Notes under the pieces: model-generated
Databases searched by the model: none
What the model was told of the DNA's origin: nothing
What the model saw: the letters and a program-made list of their open reading frames with translations, nothing else
Shown: piece by piece, positions 1 to 6,010 of the stretch
How the letters are laid out: every line of letters starts with the position of its first letter
Numbering within the stretch: position 1 is the first letter of the stretch
Made by a program: the position numbers and the translations under genes
Assembly (NCBI GenBank): GCA_020024915.1
Contig: JAHHSZ010000085.1
Location: 1 to 6,041 of the forward strand
Origin: Fusobacterium sp.
GTDB lineage: Bacteria; Fusobacteriota; Fusobacteriia; Fusobacteriales; Fusobacteriaceae
Reading direction: 5' to 3'
Length of the DNA: 6,041 nucleotides

Positions 1-54
1 TATTGTTCCAATATTAACGTGTGGTTTACTTCTTTCGAATTTTTCTTTAGCCAT
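1..54 (-). CDS. tuf: Elongation factor Tu, N-terminal 18 codons (runs off the window)
   Basis: EF-Tu is the GTPase that brings aminoacyl-tRNA to the ribosome. Only its first 18 residues are in the window: they begin MAKEKFERSKPHVNIGTI, the characteristic EF-Tu start that leads into the G1 loop, which lies outside the window. The ATG is at 54-52. A strong ribosome binding site, GGAGG at 69-65, sits 10 nt upstream, so the start is secure. The gene follows a Thr-Glu-Tyr tRNA cluster and not fusA, so this may be a stand-alone or second tuf copy, as with tufB in enterobacteria; that comparison is from known biology, not from this window. The downstream neighbours cannot be seen. Confidence 0.93.
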   Translation of the reverse strand, partial: MAKEKFERSKPHVNIGTI

Positions 55-80
55 TCTGAATATACCTCCAAATGTTTTTT

Positions 81-115
81 ATAATACTATAATTCATTTT
101 ACTACTATTTTACTA
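81..115 (-). promoter_or_regulatory. Possible tuf promoter region with a 9-bp direct repeat
   Basis: Between the terminator-like hairpin after tRNA-Tyr and the tuf ribosome binding site, the minus strand carries -10-like hexamers TATAGT (91-86) and TATTAT (86-81). Just upstream are two copies of TAGTAAAAT (115-107 and 104-96), spaced 11 bp start to start, about one helical turn. No good TTGACA-like -35 lies at the right distance. This could be a weak or activator-dependent tuf promoter, but in such AT-rich DNA the motifs may be chance. Confidence 0.27.
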
Positions 116-154
116 AAATTTCCACTTATTTCTTTATTAAACTTATATTTTTAT

Positions 155-196
155 AAAAAAAAATCCACACATCATGTTTTAAACACTTTAGTGTAG
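155..196 (-). terminator. Intrinsic terminator or attenuator after tRNA-Tyr, before tuf
   Basis: On the minus strand an outer stem CTACAC (196-191) pairs with GTGTGG (170-165), with one G·U. Inside it GTGTT pairs with AACAT around a TAA loop. A run of nine T follows (163-155) after a single A. The structure begins 9 nt after the CCA end of tRNA-Tyr, which fits the end of a tRNA operon. The stem is AT-rich and has an internal loop, so readthrough into tuf is possible. Confidence 0.6.
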
Positions 197-204
197 TTAA
201 TAAA

Positions 205-289
205 TGGTGGTGAGGGAAGGATTCGAACCTTCGAAGGCAGAGCCGGCAGATTTACAGTCTGATCCCTTTGGCCACTCGGGAACCTCACC
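205..289 (-). tRNA. tRNA-Tyr (anticodon GUA)
   Basis: This is a class II tRNA of 85 nt with a long variable arm and an encoded CCA tail (207-205). The acceptor GGTGAGG (289-283) pairs fully with CCTCACC (215-209), and the discriminator is A208. The T arm is GAAGG-TTCGAAT-CCTTC. The anticodon loop CTGTAAA gives anticodon GTA at 255-253, reading UAU and UAC. One oddity is the anticodon stem, TCAGA against TCTGC, which leaves a U27·C43 mismatch at its outer pair. It is the last tRNA of the three-gene cluster, 17 nt after tRNA-Glu. Confidence 0.96.
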
Positions 290-306
290 GATTATTAAGT
301 TTTTAG

Positions 307-381
307 TGGTACCCCGTAGGGGAATCGAACCCCTGTTTCCAGAGTGAAAATCTGATGTCCTTACCACTGAACGAACGGGGC
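307..381 (-). tRNA. tRNA-Glu (anticodon UUC)
   Basis: This 75-nt tRNA has an encoded CCA (309-307) and discriminator A310. The acceptor GCCCCGT pairs with ACGGGGT, leaving G1·U72 as a wobble at the end of the helix. The D arm is followed by anticodon stem TCAGA/TCTGG (outer pair U·G), and loop TTTTCAC gives anticodon TTC at 348-346. The T arm is AGGGG-TTCGATT-CCCCT. It lies only 3 nt after tRNA-Thr, so the two must be processed from one transcript. Confidence 0.96.
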
Positions 382-384
382 ATC

Positions 385-460
<76 letters not shown>

Positions 461-505
461 ATCTCTTTTTTGTCTTGTGTTTCTTATGTCCTACTGACAT
501 ATATA

Positions 506-544
506 ATATTACCACATATAATGAAAACTGTCAACATTTTTTTT
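506..544 (-). promoter_or_regulatory. Promoter of the tRNA operon (consensus -35, extended -10, A-tract UP element)
   Basis: The minus strand has a perfect TTGACA (534-529), a 17-nt spacer, and TAATAT (511-506) preceded by TGG, an extended -10. A run of eight A (544-537) sits directly upstream of the -35, like an UP element. Transcription would begin near 500-498, and a G is available at 498. The discriminator is purely A/T, so any growth-rate control is more likely through the initiating nucleotide than through a GC-rich discriminator; that last point is inference. This is the best promoter in the window, as expected for stable RNA. Confidence 0.85.
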
Positions 545-630
545 AAAGTTCAAAGCTTTTTTGCTTTTTTATCCCATTTTAGTTCAATGTTTTCAAGGGT
601 TTTCTAAAAAAATTTTTTTAATTTTTTTGA
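545..630. other. AT-rich spacer after the radical SAM gene; no clear terminator
   Basis: This spacer holds A- and T-tracts, including a perfect 14-bp palindrome of seven A and seven T at 606-619. On the minus strand that could act as a weak hairpin ending in U residues. AAAGC/GCTTT around a T6 loop (552-568) also pairs, but its T-tail reads in the plus direction, where no gene ends. I could not find a convincing minus-strand terminator for the glmR operon, so some transcription may run on into the tRNA genes. Confidence 0.4.
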
Positions 631-1467
631 TTATTTTTCTATTTTATATATTTTTCTCAATTCTTTTTCAGAATATTTTCTTTTTTCTTCCATATTTTTT
701 ACTAATTCAGCATTTAATTCTATCTTTTTTTCCAACTCTTTCATCTCATCAACAATCTCTACATTCATCATTCCATTTCTGTTGTATCTCTCTTTTATTC
801 TTTTCAATATCTCTTGACTTGCTGGTTTGACCCATATCTCTGCCCCTGGTCTATTCAAAGTATTCAACTGTAACTTGCTGAATTTTATATTTTTCAAAAA
901 TTCTATCATCTTTTGAGTATGTTCATCTGAATCATTTAATCCTTCTATGATAAATGTTTCAACATATATTTTTCCACTATACTTTTCACTCAAATTTTTT
1001 AATCCTTCCATCAATTGAGAAACATCACTCTCTACAGAGGGTCTATTTATCTTTTTAAATATTAGATTATCTACACTATTTAATGTTGGAATTATCAAGT
1101 CTGCACTCTTTATATCTTCTACAACTTCATCATCTTTTAATAACAACCCATTTGTTATAACACAGACTTTCACATCTGTATTTTTCTTTATCCACTCTAT
1201 AACCTCTCCTATATCCTTACTCAAAGTTGGTTCCCCACTTCCAGAAAAAGTTATATAATCAGGCTTCATACCTTTTAAAACCTCTTGGATTTCATTTTTT
1301 ATCTCTTCAACATCTTTAAACTTCTCTCTTTTTTGAGTTAATTTTTTTGTAGCACCACATTCACAAAAAACACAATTCATATTACAACTTTTAGGAGTTA
1401 CCATATCAACTCCCAAAGAAACACCCAATCTTCTTGAAGGTACAGGTCCAAATACATGTTTAAACAT
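631..1467 (-). CDS. Radical SAM protein, COG0731 (wyosine-synthase-like) family, function unknown
   Basis: A 278-residue cytoplasmic radical SAM enzyme. It opens with the family signature FGPVPSRRLG (6-15), followed by the cluster motif C28-x3-C32-x2-C35, which holds the SAM-binding [4Fe-4S] cluster, and an extra Cys37. GSGEPTL (76-82) is the SAM-contacting glycine region. The later parts fit a partial TIM barrel, and the last 60 or so residues are lysine/glutamate-rich helix. The family is named after the archaeal wyosine enzyme Taw1, but bacteria do not make wyosine, so the substrate here is unknown. The ATG at 1467-1465 has a strong GGGAGG (1479-1474) 6 nt upstream, lying inside the end of glmR. 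The reading frames overlap by 8 bp, so translation is probably coupled. Confidence is high for the family and low for any specific reaction. Confidence 0.9.
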   Translation of the reverse strand: MFKHVFGPVPSRRLGVSLGVDMVTPKSCNMNCVFCECGATKKLTQKREKFKDVEEIKNEIQEVLKGMKPDYITFSGSGEPTLSKDIGEVIEWIKKNTDVKVCVITNGLLLKDDEVVEDIKSADLIIPTLNSVDNLIFKKINRPSVESDVSQLMEGLKNLSEKYSGKIYVETFIIEGLNDSDEHTQKMIEFLKNIKFSKLQLNTLNRPGAEIWVKPASQEILKRIKERYNRNGMMNVEIVDEMKELEKKIELNAELVKNMEEKRKYSEKELRKIYKIEK

Positions 1468-2431
1468 AAAATTCCTCCCAATTATTTATCAAAGAGTACA
1501 ACGTTGCTGCAAGCTTATAAGGATGATGTCTTACCATCCCTTTAGAATCAATCTCTAAAATATCTCTATCCCTAACCTTCAACCCTCTTTTCTTCAATTC
1601 ATGTTTATCTATTACTACTTTATCACTATTTTGTTTACGATATCTTTCTAATATCTCCTCTGGAATCTCTCTTATATCAACCACAATCTCCTTTACAATC
1701 TTATCTCCTATCACTTCACAGATAGCCTCTATATGATCTACTGCACTATATCCCTCTGTCTCTCCAGGTTGTTGCATTGCATTACATACATATACAACTT
1801 TTCCCTTAGTTTTCTCCAAACTCTCCTTCACACCTTTCAACAACAGATTTGGAATTAAACTCGTATACAGACTTCCTATTCCAAAAACTACTAGATCAGC
1901 TTCCTCTAAAGCCTTTAGGTTCTCCTCAGGGGCAACTCTTTCGTTTCTATAGAACACCCTTTTTATCCTCTCTTGAGCAAGTGGTATATTTGACTCCCCT
2001 TCAACGATCTCCCCACTCTCAGTTTCACCATAAAGAACAACTTTTTCTAATGTTGCTGGAAGTATCTTAGCCTTTATATTAAAAAGTTTTCTCAATCTAT
2101 CAACAGCTATTCCCATATTCCCTGTTATCTCATTCATTGCCATTATAAGCAGATTTCCTAGAGGGTGTGCCCCTATAGAGCTCTCCTCTTTAAATCTATA
2201 CTGAAATACATCCTCTATTATTGGCTCCACATCACTTAACGCTATTAAAACGTTTCTCAAATCTCCAGGTGGTGGTGAATCAAATTCTTTTCTCAAAGCC
2301 CCACTACTTCCACCATCATCAGCCACAGACACAATAGCTGTCAACTCTACTGGAAGGTATTTCAAGCCTCTCAAAACAACAGATATCCCACTTCCGCCAC
2401 CGATAACTACTACTTTTGGTTTTTTATTCAT
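1460..2431 (-). CDS. yvcK: GlmR/YvcK family gluconeogenesis and cell-envelope factor (CofD-like)
   Basis: A 323-residue protein of the YvcK/GlmR family; the Bacillus subtilis homologue has about 317 residues. It has a Rossmann-type CofD-like fold with no membrane segment. Visible motifs are GGGSG (11-15), DDGGSSG (38-44), PPGDLRN (54-60) and HPLGNLL (89-95), then GIGSLYTSL and a CNAMQQPGET segment that match the family. B. subtilis GlmR binds UDP-GlcNAc and stimulates GlmS, steering carbon into peptidoglycan precursors on gluconeogenic carbon sources; here that role is inferred by homology. The start at 2431-2429 is supported by GGGAGGAG (2441-2434). In many Firmicutes the gene sits between rapZ and whiA; here neither is adjacent, and a radical SAM gene overlaps its end instead. 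Confidence 0.93.
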   Translation of the reverse strand: MNKKPKVVVIGGGSGISVVLRGLKYLPVELTAIVSVADDGGSSGALRKEFDSPPPGDLRNVLIALSDVEPIIEDVFQYRFKEESSIGAHPLGNLLIMAMNEITGNMGIAVDRLRKLFNIKAKILPATLEKVVLYGETESGEIVEGESNIPLAQERIKRVFYRNERVAPEENLKALEEADLVVFGIGSLYTSLIPNLLLKGVKESLEKTKGKVVYVCNAMQQPGETEGYSAVDHIEAICEVIGDKIVKEIVVDIREIPEEILERYRKQNSDKVVIDKHELKKRGLKVRDRDILEIDSKGMVRHHPYKLAATLYSLINNWEEFYV

Positions 2432-2450
2432 AACTCCTCCCAGTCAATTT

Positions 2451-2471
2451 TATCCCTCTATATTATCCCTC
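2451..2471 (-). repeat. Two direct copies of GAGGGATA before glmR
   Basis: GAGGGATA occurs at 2471-2464 and again at 2458-2451 on the minus strand, 13 bp apart. The first copy overlaps the proposed -10 (GATAAT), and the second covers the likely transcription start. The pair could be an operator or a chance duplication; the GAGGG parts also look like weak ribosome-binding sequences. Confidence 0.45.
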
Positions 2472-2490
2472 GAAATCAACAAAAAATCAA
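2462..2490 (-). promoter_or_regulatory. Probable promoter of the glmR-radical SAM operon
   Basis: On the minus strand TTGATT (2490-2485) is followed by a 17-nt spacer and GATAAT (2467-2462), which match the -35 and -10 consensus at 4 and 5 of 6 positions. The start would be near 2455, about 24 nt before the ATG. The promoter sits immediately after the pepX terminator, which supports a separate transcription unit for glmR. Confidence 0.5.
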
Positions 2491-2495
2491 GCAAC

Positions 2496-2532
2496 AAAAG
2501 AGCTATTACAGCCCTACTATAACCGCTCTTTT
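2496..2532 (-). terminator. Intrinsic terminator after pepX
   Basis: A long hairpin on the minus strand. AAAAGAGC (2532-2525) pairs with GCTCTTTT (2503-2496). Beyond one G·A mismatch, GTTATAG continues to pair with CTGTAAT around a five-base TAGGG loop, giving 15 pairs in all. The U residues close the stem and continue as GTT, with another T6 run at 2486-2481. It starts 8 nt after the pepX stop codon. Because the stem ends in A/T runs on both sides, it could work in both directions. Confidence 0.7.
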
Positions 2533-2540
2533 CTATTTCC

Positions 2541-4631
2541 TTACTTCTCTTCAAACTTCAATTCTATACTACTCTCTTTTATTTCATACTCCATAACTTC
2601 CAATGGACGTTGTGTGATCTCAACATCTGTTCCATATACTATAAGCCCTATTCTATTTCCTTTAGGTACAATATGGTTTGTAGGTATCATATCTATCTCA
2701 CAACTATAAACCTCTCCTGGAATAATGACTATCTTCTTCTCTCTTCCCCTTATATTTTGAAGATTCATATGTCCTCTACTAATGATCTTATACTCGCTAT
2801 ACTCATCATCTTTTGCAAAGAAAAATCTAGAAACCTCTCCTGTTTTTCTTCCTAGAGTTATACACTCTTCCTCCACGAATTTCTGCTCAGGATTCAATCT
2901 TTTCTGTTTTCCATAATCAACTAACATAACACTCAAAAGCCCTTTATTTTGCTTACTTATAAAATCCAATCCAACTTTTATCCCACCAGAGATCATCATA
3001 TTTTCATCTAAAATCTCTCCTAGGTAGATAACTCTCTCTTTTATCTCTTTATCTACATTTAATACCAAGTGCTTTTGCCACTCTTCACTTTTTTTACTCT
3101 CTCTATCAAATCCTAGAGCTGTTATATCATCTCTTAACTGAAAACTCTTTTCACTGATCTCTTTTGAATTTAATGAAAGTTTTCCATTTTTATCAATTCT
3201 ATAGATTTTTTCAATTCCTTTTGAGTTTTTATCAAATTTCAACCATTCATTTTGGTCTAAATTACTTTGTATTAAAATATCTGGAACTTTTGTCATCACA
3301 CTATTGTCCACTTTATATAGCCAGTGACTTATCCACATATTCATAATCTCATTGAAGTCTATTCCTTTTAATCTATCTATATATATGTGCTCCCCTTGAT
3401 GAAGTATCATCTTACTTGGAACACCATATTTTTTCAACTCATTCCATAAGTTATAACATTGATTTGTTTTTACATTCCAGTCATTTAATCCATGTACAAT
3501 AAACATTGAAGCTTTTATCTTATCAACATCCAATAGATAATCTCTCTCTCTCCAATAATCATTGTAATTTCCACTCTCTCTATCAGAGCATCTTCTCATA
3601 CTTCCAGAGATCTTATCAGCTATCTTTATCTGTTCATCATCAGTTATCTTTCTACATCTACAATAATCAGTTAGTAAGTCTGCATCATCACCTTGCCAAC
3701 CTAATGGAGAAGCCGTAACACCATTCATTCTATAATAATTATACCAACTTGAAATAGCTGCCTCTGGAATAACTGTTTTCAATCCCTCTACTCCAGTAGT
3801 TGCTGCAGCAATGCACATTGTTCCTAGATAAGATTTTCCAGACATAGCTACTCTTCCAGTACACCATTCAGCTTTTATCTCAATATTATTCTCTTTATCT
3901 GTAAAAGCCTTTCTTTTTCCATTCAACCATTCAATTACTGATATTACCCATTTTTTCTCATCTTTAGATCCTGTACAGTTTATTCCTTCTGATCCTTTTG
4001 TTCCTACCCCAGCCGAGAAAACTGAAGCTACTCCTCTAGAGTTAAAATACTTATACCATTCAGATATACAGTCTAACTCTATCTCTTCAGTAGGTGATAT
4101 AGTTGCCTCTCCCACACTGATTCTTTTTGGTGGTAAATCTTTTTGGCTTACTTCCTCTCTTTTCTCCTCTGCTTTTATAGTTGGATCTAGATCTCTATCC
4201 ACATTGTACATTCTCTTTTCATAAACCTCTTCAACACATTTCATCATATATGGATTTGCCACATAGATAGCAGGAACCTTCATTCCTTCAAGAGTCTCTT
4301 TAGGTCTTCTAATATACACAGCTACAAGATCTCTCTTTCCATCCCCATCTGTATCTAAATCTGTCTCTACAAATACCTTTTCAAAAATGCACTCCTCATA
4401 ATCAAATACAGGTTGTATCTTCCCATCGAAAACTAATGGAGTTTTCTGTTCTTTGCTTATCTTATCGAAAAATCCCTCTCTAGCTAGATACTCACAGTTT
4501 GTTTCCCCATTTTCTCTTTTCTCTCTTAGAAAATTAACGATCTCAGTTTGAGTAGCTAAATCTCCACATTCCCCATTCTTCTCTTTTAACGTCTCCATAT
4601 TATTTAAAATAACTTCTATAACTTTCTCCAT
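2541..4631 (-). CDS. pepX: Xaa-Pro dipeptidyl peptidase (peptidase family S15)
   Basis: A 696-residue serine peptidase that releases X-Pro dipeptides from peptide N-termini (EC 3.4.14.11 by family). No signal peptide or membrane segment is visible, so it should act in the cytoplasm. An N-terminal part ends with the acidic motif DTDGDGKRD (93-101). The alpha/beta hydrolase core carries the nucleophile in GKSYLG (Ser267), the acid in HGLNDWNV (Asp384) and the base in GEHIY (His415). A beta-rich C-terminal PepX_C domain fills the last 240 or so residues. The triad spacing (117 and 31) is close to that of Lactococcus PepX (120 and 30, from memory), but Ser267 lies about 80 residues nearer the N-terminus, so the N-terminal domain is shorter. 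The gene begins 15 nt after the MFS stop; its likely ribosome binding site, GTAGGG (4646-4641), directly follows that stop codon, so the two genes are an operon. Confidence 0.92.
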   Translation of the reverse strand: MEKVIEVILNNMETLKEKNGECGDLATQTEIVNFLREKRENGETNCEYLAREGFFDKISKEQKTPLVFDGKIQPVFDYEECIFEKVFVETDLDTDGDGKRDLVAVYIRRPKETLEGMKVPAIYVANPYMMKCVEEVYEKRMYNVDRDLDPTIKAEEKREEVSQKDLPPKRISVGEATISPTEEIELDCISEWYKYFNSRGVASVFSAGVGTKGSEGINCTGSKDEKKWVISVIEWLNGKRKAFTDKENNIEIKAEWCTGRVAMSGKSYLGTMCIAAATTGVEGLKTVIPEAAISSWYNYYRMNGVTASPLGWQGDDADLLTDYCRCRKITDDEQIKIADKISGSMRRCSDRESGNYNDYWRERDYLLDVDKIKASMFIVHGLNDWNVKTNQCYNLWNELKKYGVPSKMILHQGEHIYIDRLKGIDFNEIMNMWISHWLYKVDNSVMTKVPDILIQSNLDQNEWLKFDKNSKGIEKIYRIDKNGKLSLNSKEISEKSFQLRDDITALGFDRESKKSEEWQKHLVLNVDKEIKERVIYLGEILDENMMISGGIKVGLDFISKQNKGLLSVMLVDYGKQKRLNPEQKFVEEECITLGRKTGEVSRFFFAKDDEYSEYKIISRGHMNLQNIRGREKKIVIIPGEVYSCEIDMIPTNHIVPKGNRIGLIVYGTDVEITQRPLEVMEYEIKESSIELKFEEK

Positions 4632-4646
4632 TACAACACACCCTAC

Positions 4647-5930
4647 CTATTTTGTTTTAACAAGATTATTTTTCTTTAAGTATCTTTTCCAAATCTCAAC
4701 AAACACAGCTCCTAATAATAACATTACAATTAAGTAACCAAAGAAATAACGATAACCTAATGCTCCTGGGAATTTATCCAATATCTTCCCTGCCATTAGA
4801 GAGATAAAGATCTCTGGTAAATATCCTATTGTAGATATCAATCCTGCTGCTGTTCCTGAATACTTATCTGGGATAGCTCCCTCTTCCATCATAGCCCAAA
4901 CAAGACTATAGTTTACATTGTAGAATAGATAGTTTACTATATATAGTATTACAAATAGCCAAATTACTAAAGTAGTTCCACTAAATGGTAAAAATAAGAT
5001 TCCAGCTGTTCCTAAAGCCATAACTATAAAAGAGATTGACAAAAGATTACTTGTTCCCATCTTATCTCCCAAGAATCCTCCACCTATATTAGATAGTGGT
5101 GATACATATCTCTTTACTGCTGCTAATATTGCCGCCGAAGTTACTGTCATTCCCAAAAGTGATGTTCCGTATGGTACAAAATAGTATAGTGATAGTGTAA
5201 ATACATAGTTACAGAAAGTTACTATAGATATTATCCAAACTGCTGGTAATTTAACTACCTTTCCAATATCAGTAAAAGAGATCTTCTCATCACTTTTCAT
5301 TATCTCATCTTTCATATTAAATTGTACTAGCAAACCACAAAGTACATTTATAACCGAATAAAATACGATAACATACTTCATTCCTAAAATCTCATCAGTT
5401 ATTAATCCTCTAACTCCTAGTCTATATACAATAACAGCTACTGATGCTCCCAAAGCAGCCGCTACACCTCTACCACCTTCAAATATTCCAAAAGCTTTTC
5501 CCTGTCCCTCTGCATCAGATAACATACGAACAGCTTTTACACAAGCTGGCCAGAAAGCAAATAAAGATGAAAATCCCCAAAATGCATATAGTAAAACTAA
5601 GGCAGTAAAACTAATGTTTGGTATCAAGTGAACAAATCCTCCAACACCCGTTCCTACCAAAGATAGCACAAGTATTTTCTTCACAGAAACTCTATCTGCC
5701 ACATAACCACCAAAAAGATAAGATACCATTCCAAAAACTCCATATATACTTCCAAAAACTCCCATTTGTACATTTGTTAAGTTATAAACTTTCAAATAAG
5801 CGTCATAATAGTCATAACGGAAATACGGTAATCCATAGATTATAGCCCCTCCCACTGCAACTATTAAAATAGCCAACAAATTCTTTTTTAATTTTTCTCC
5901 TAATCCAAATTTCTCTAAAAAACGTTCCAT
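4647..5930 (-). CDS. MFS permease, 12 transmembrane helices, substrate unknown
   Basis: A 427-residue integral membrane transporter of the major facilitator superfamily. Hydrophobic segments can be placed at roughly 17-35, 55-75, 84-104, 108-130, 150-170, 183-203, 228-252, 262-285, 295-315, 319-345, 357-380 and 396-416. A charged central loop lies near 206-226. Motif A is seen between helices 2 and 3 (GGYVADRVSVKK, 74-85, with Asp79 and Arg80) and in reduced form in the second half (GGGFLGDK, 283-290). A short basic N-terminus and a lysine-rich C-terminus fit an inward-facing topology. It resembles the MFS_1/YihN-like permeases, but that is from memory. ATG 5930 is the only ordinary start codon in a frame open back to a stop at 6008. 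pepX follows after 15 nt, hinting at a peptide or amino-acid cargo. The stop codon is TAG, unlike the TAA of the other three complete genes. Confidence 0.87.
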   Translation of the reverse strand: MERFLEKFGLGEKLKKNLLAILIVAVGGAIIYGLPYFRYDYYDAYLKVYNLTNVQMGVFGSIYGVFGMVSYLFGGYVADRVSVKKILVLSLVGTGVGGFVHLIPNISFTALVLLYAFWGFSSLFAFWPACVKAVRMLSDAEGQGKAFGIFEGGRGVAAALGASVAVIVYRLGVRGLITDEILGMKYVIVFYSVINVLCGLLVQFNMKDEIMKSDEKISFTDIGKVVKLPAVWIISIVTFCNYVFTLSLYYFVPYGTSLLGMTVTSAAILAAVKRYVSPLSNIGGGFLGDKMGTSNLLSISFIVMALGTAGILFLPFSGTTLVIWLFVILYIVNYLFYNVNYSLVWAMMEEGAIPDKYSGTAAGLISTIGYLPEIFISLMAGKILDKFPGALGYRYFFGYLIVMLLLGAVFVEIWKRYLKKNNLVKTK

Positions 5931-5938
5931 TTTTCCTT

Positions 5939-5978
5939 GTATGATATAAATATAAAACTTATACCATACTCCTCCTTT
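5939..5978 (-). promoter_or_regulatory. Displaced Shine-Dalgarno plus bridging hairpin in the MFS leader
   Basis: AAAGGAGG (5978-5971) is an almost ideal ribosome binding site, but it lies 40 nt before the MFS AUG. One base after it a hairpin begins: GTATGGTATAAGT (5969-5957) pairs over 13 bp with ATTTATATCATAC (5951-5939) around a UUUAU loop. Two of the pairs are G·U, which form in the mRNA but would be C·A mismatches on the other strand. Folding leaves 9 unpaired nt between GGAGG and AUG, a normal spacing. The only nearer candidate, AAGGA (5938-5934), is just 3 nt from AUG. The fold is read directly from the sequence; its role is inference. Confidence 0.6.
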
Positions 5979-5985
5979 CCAATTG

Positions 5986-6010
5986 ATTATATTCTTAATT
6001 TTATATTATA
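5986..6010 (-). promoter_or_regulatory. Candidate -10 elements upstream of the MFS-pepX operon
   Basis: Two perfect TATAAT hexamers occur on the minus strand at 6010-6005 and 5991-5986. Neither has a recognisable -35 at 16-18 nt. One of them may be the -10 of the operon promoter, perhaps needing an activator. The rest of the upstream region (to 6041) shows only a repeated CAGTT (6041-6037 and 6025-6021), with no recognisable gene. Confidence 0.35.

Noticed and set aside
552..568. AAAGC-T6-GCTTT hairpin as a terminator for the glmR operon
   Set aside because: Its U-tail would be on the plus-strand transcript, and no plus-strand gene ends there; on the minus strand it is followed by A residues.
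561..830. An 89-codon plus-strand open frame rich in Phe, Leu and Ile
   Set aside because: Its hydrophobic look comes from reading lysine-rich coding sequence and A-tracts of the radical SAM gene in antisense; there is no ribosome binding site.
1849..5845. Several plus-strand open frames of 60-81 codons inside glmR, pepX and the MFS gene
   Set aside because: They are antisense shadows of well-supported genes and none has a convincing start or domain.
5959..5967. Two-codon ORF (AUG GUA UAA) just after the strong Shine-Dalgarno before the MFS gene
   Set aside because: The gap from GGAGG to this AUG is only 3 nt, shorter than usual, and the AUG is buried in the hairpin. It is kept only as an alternative explanation in the findings.
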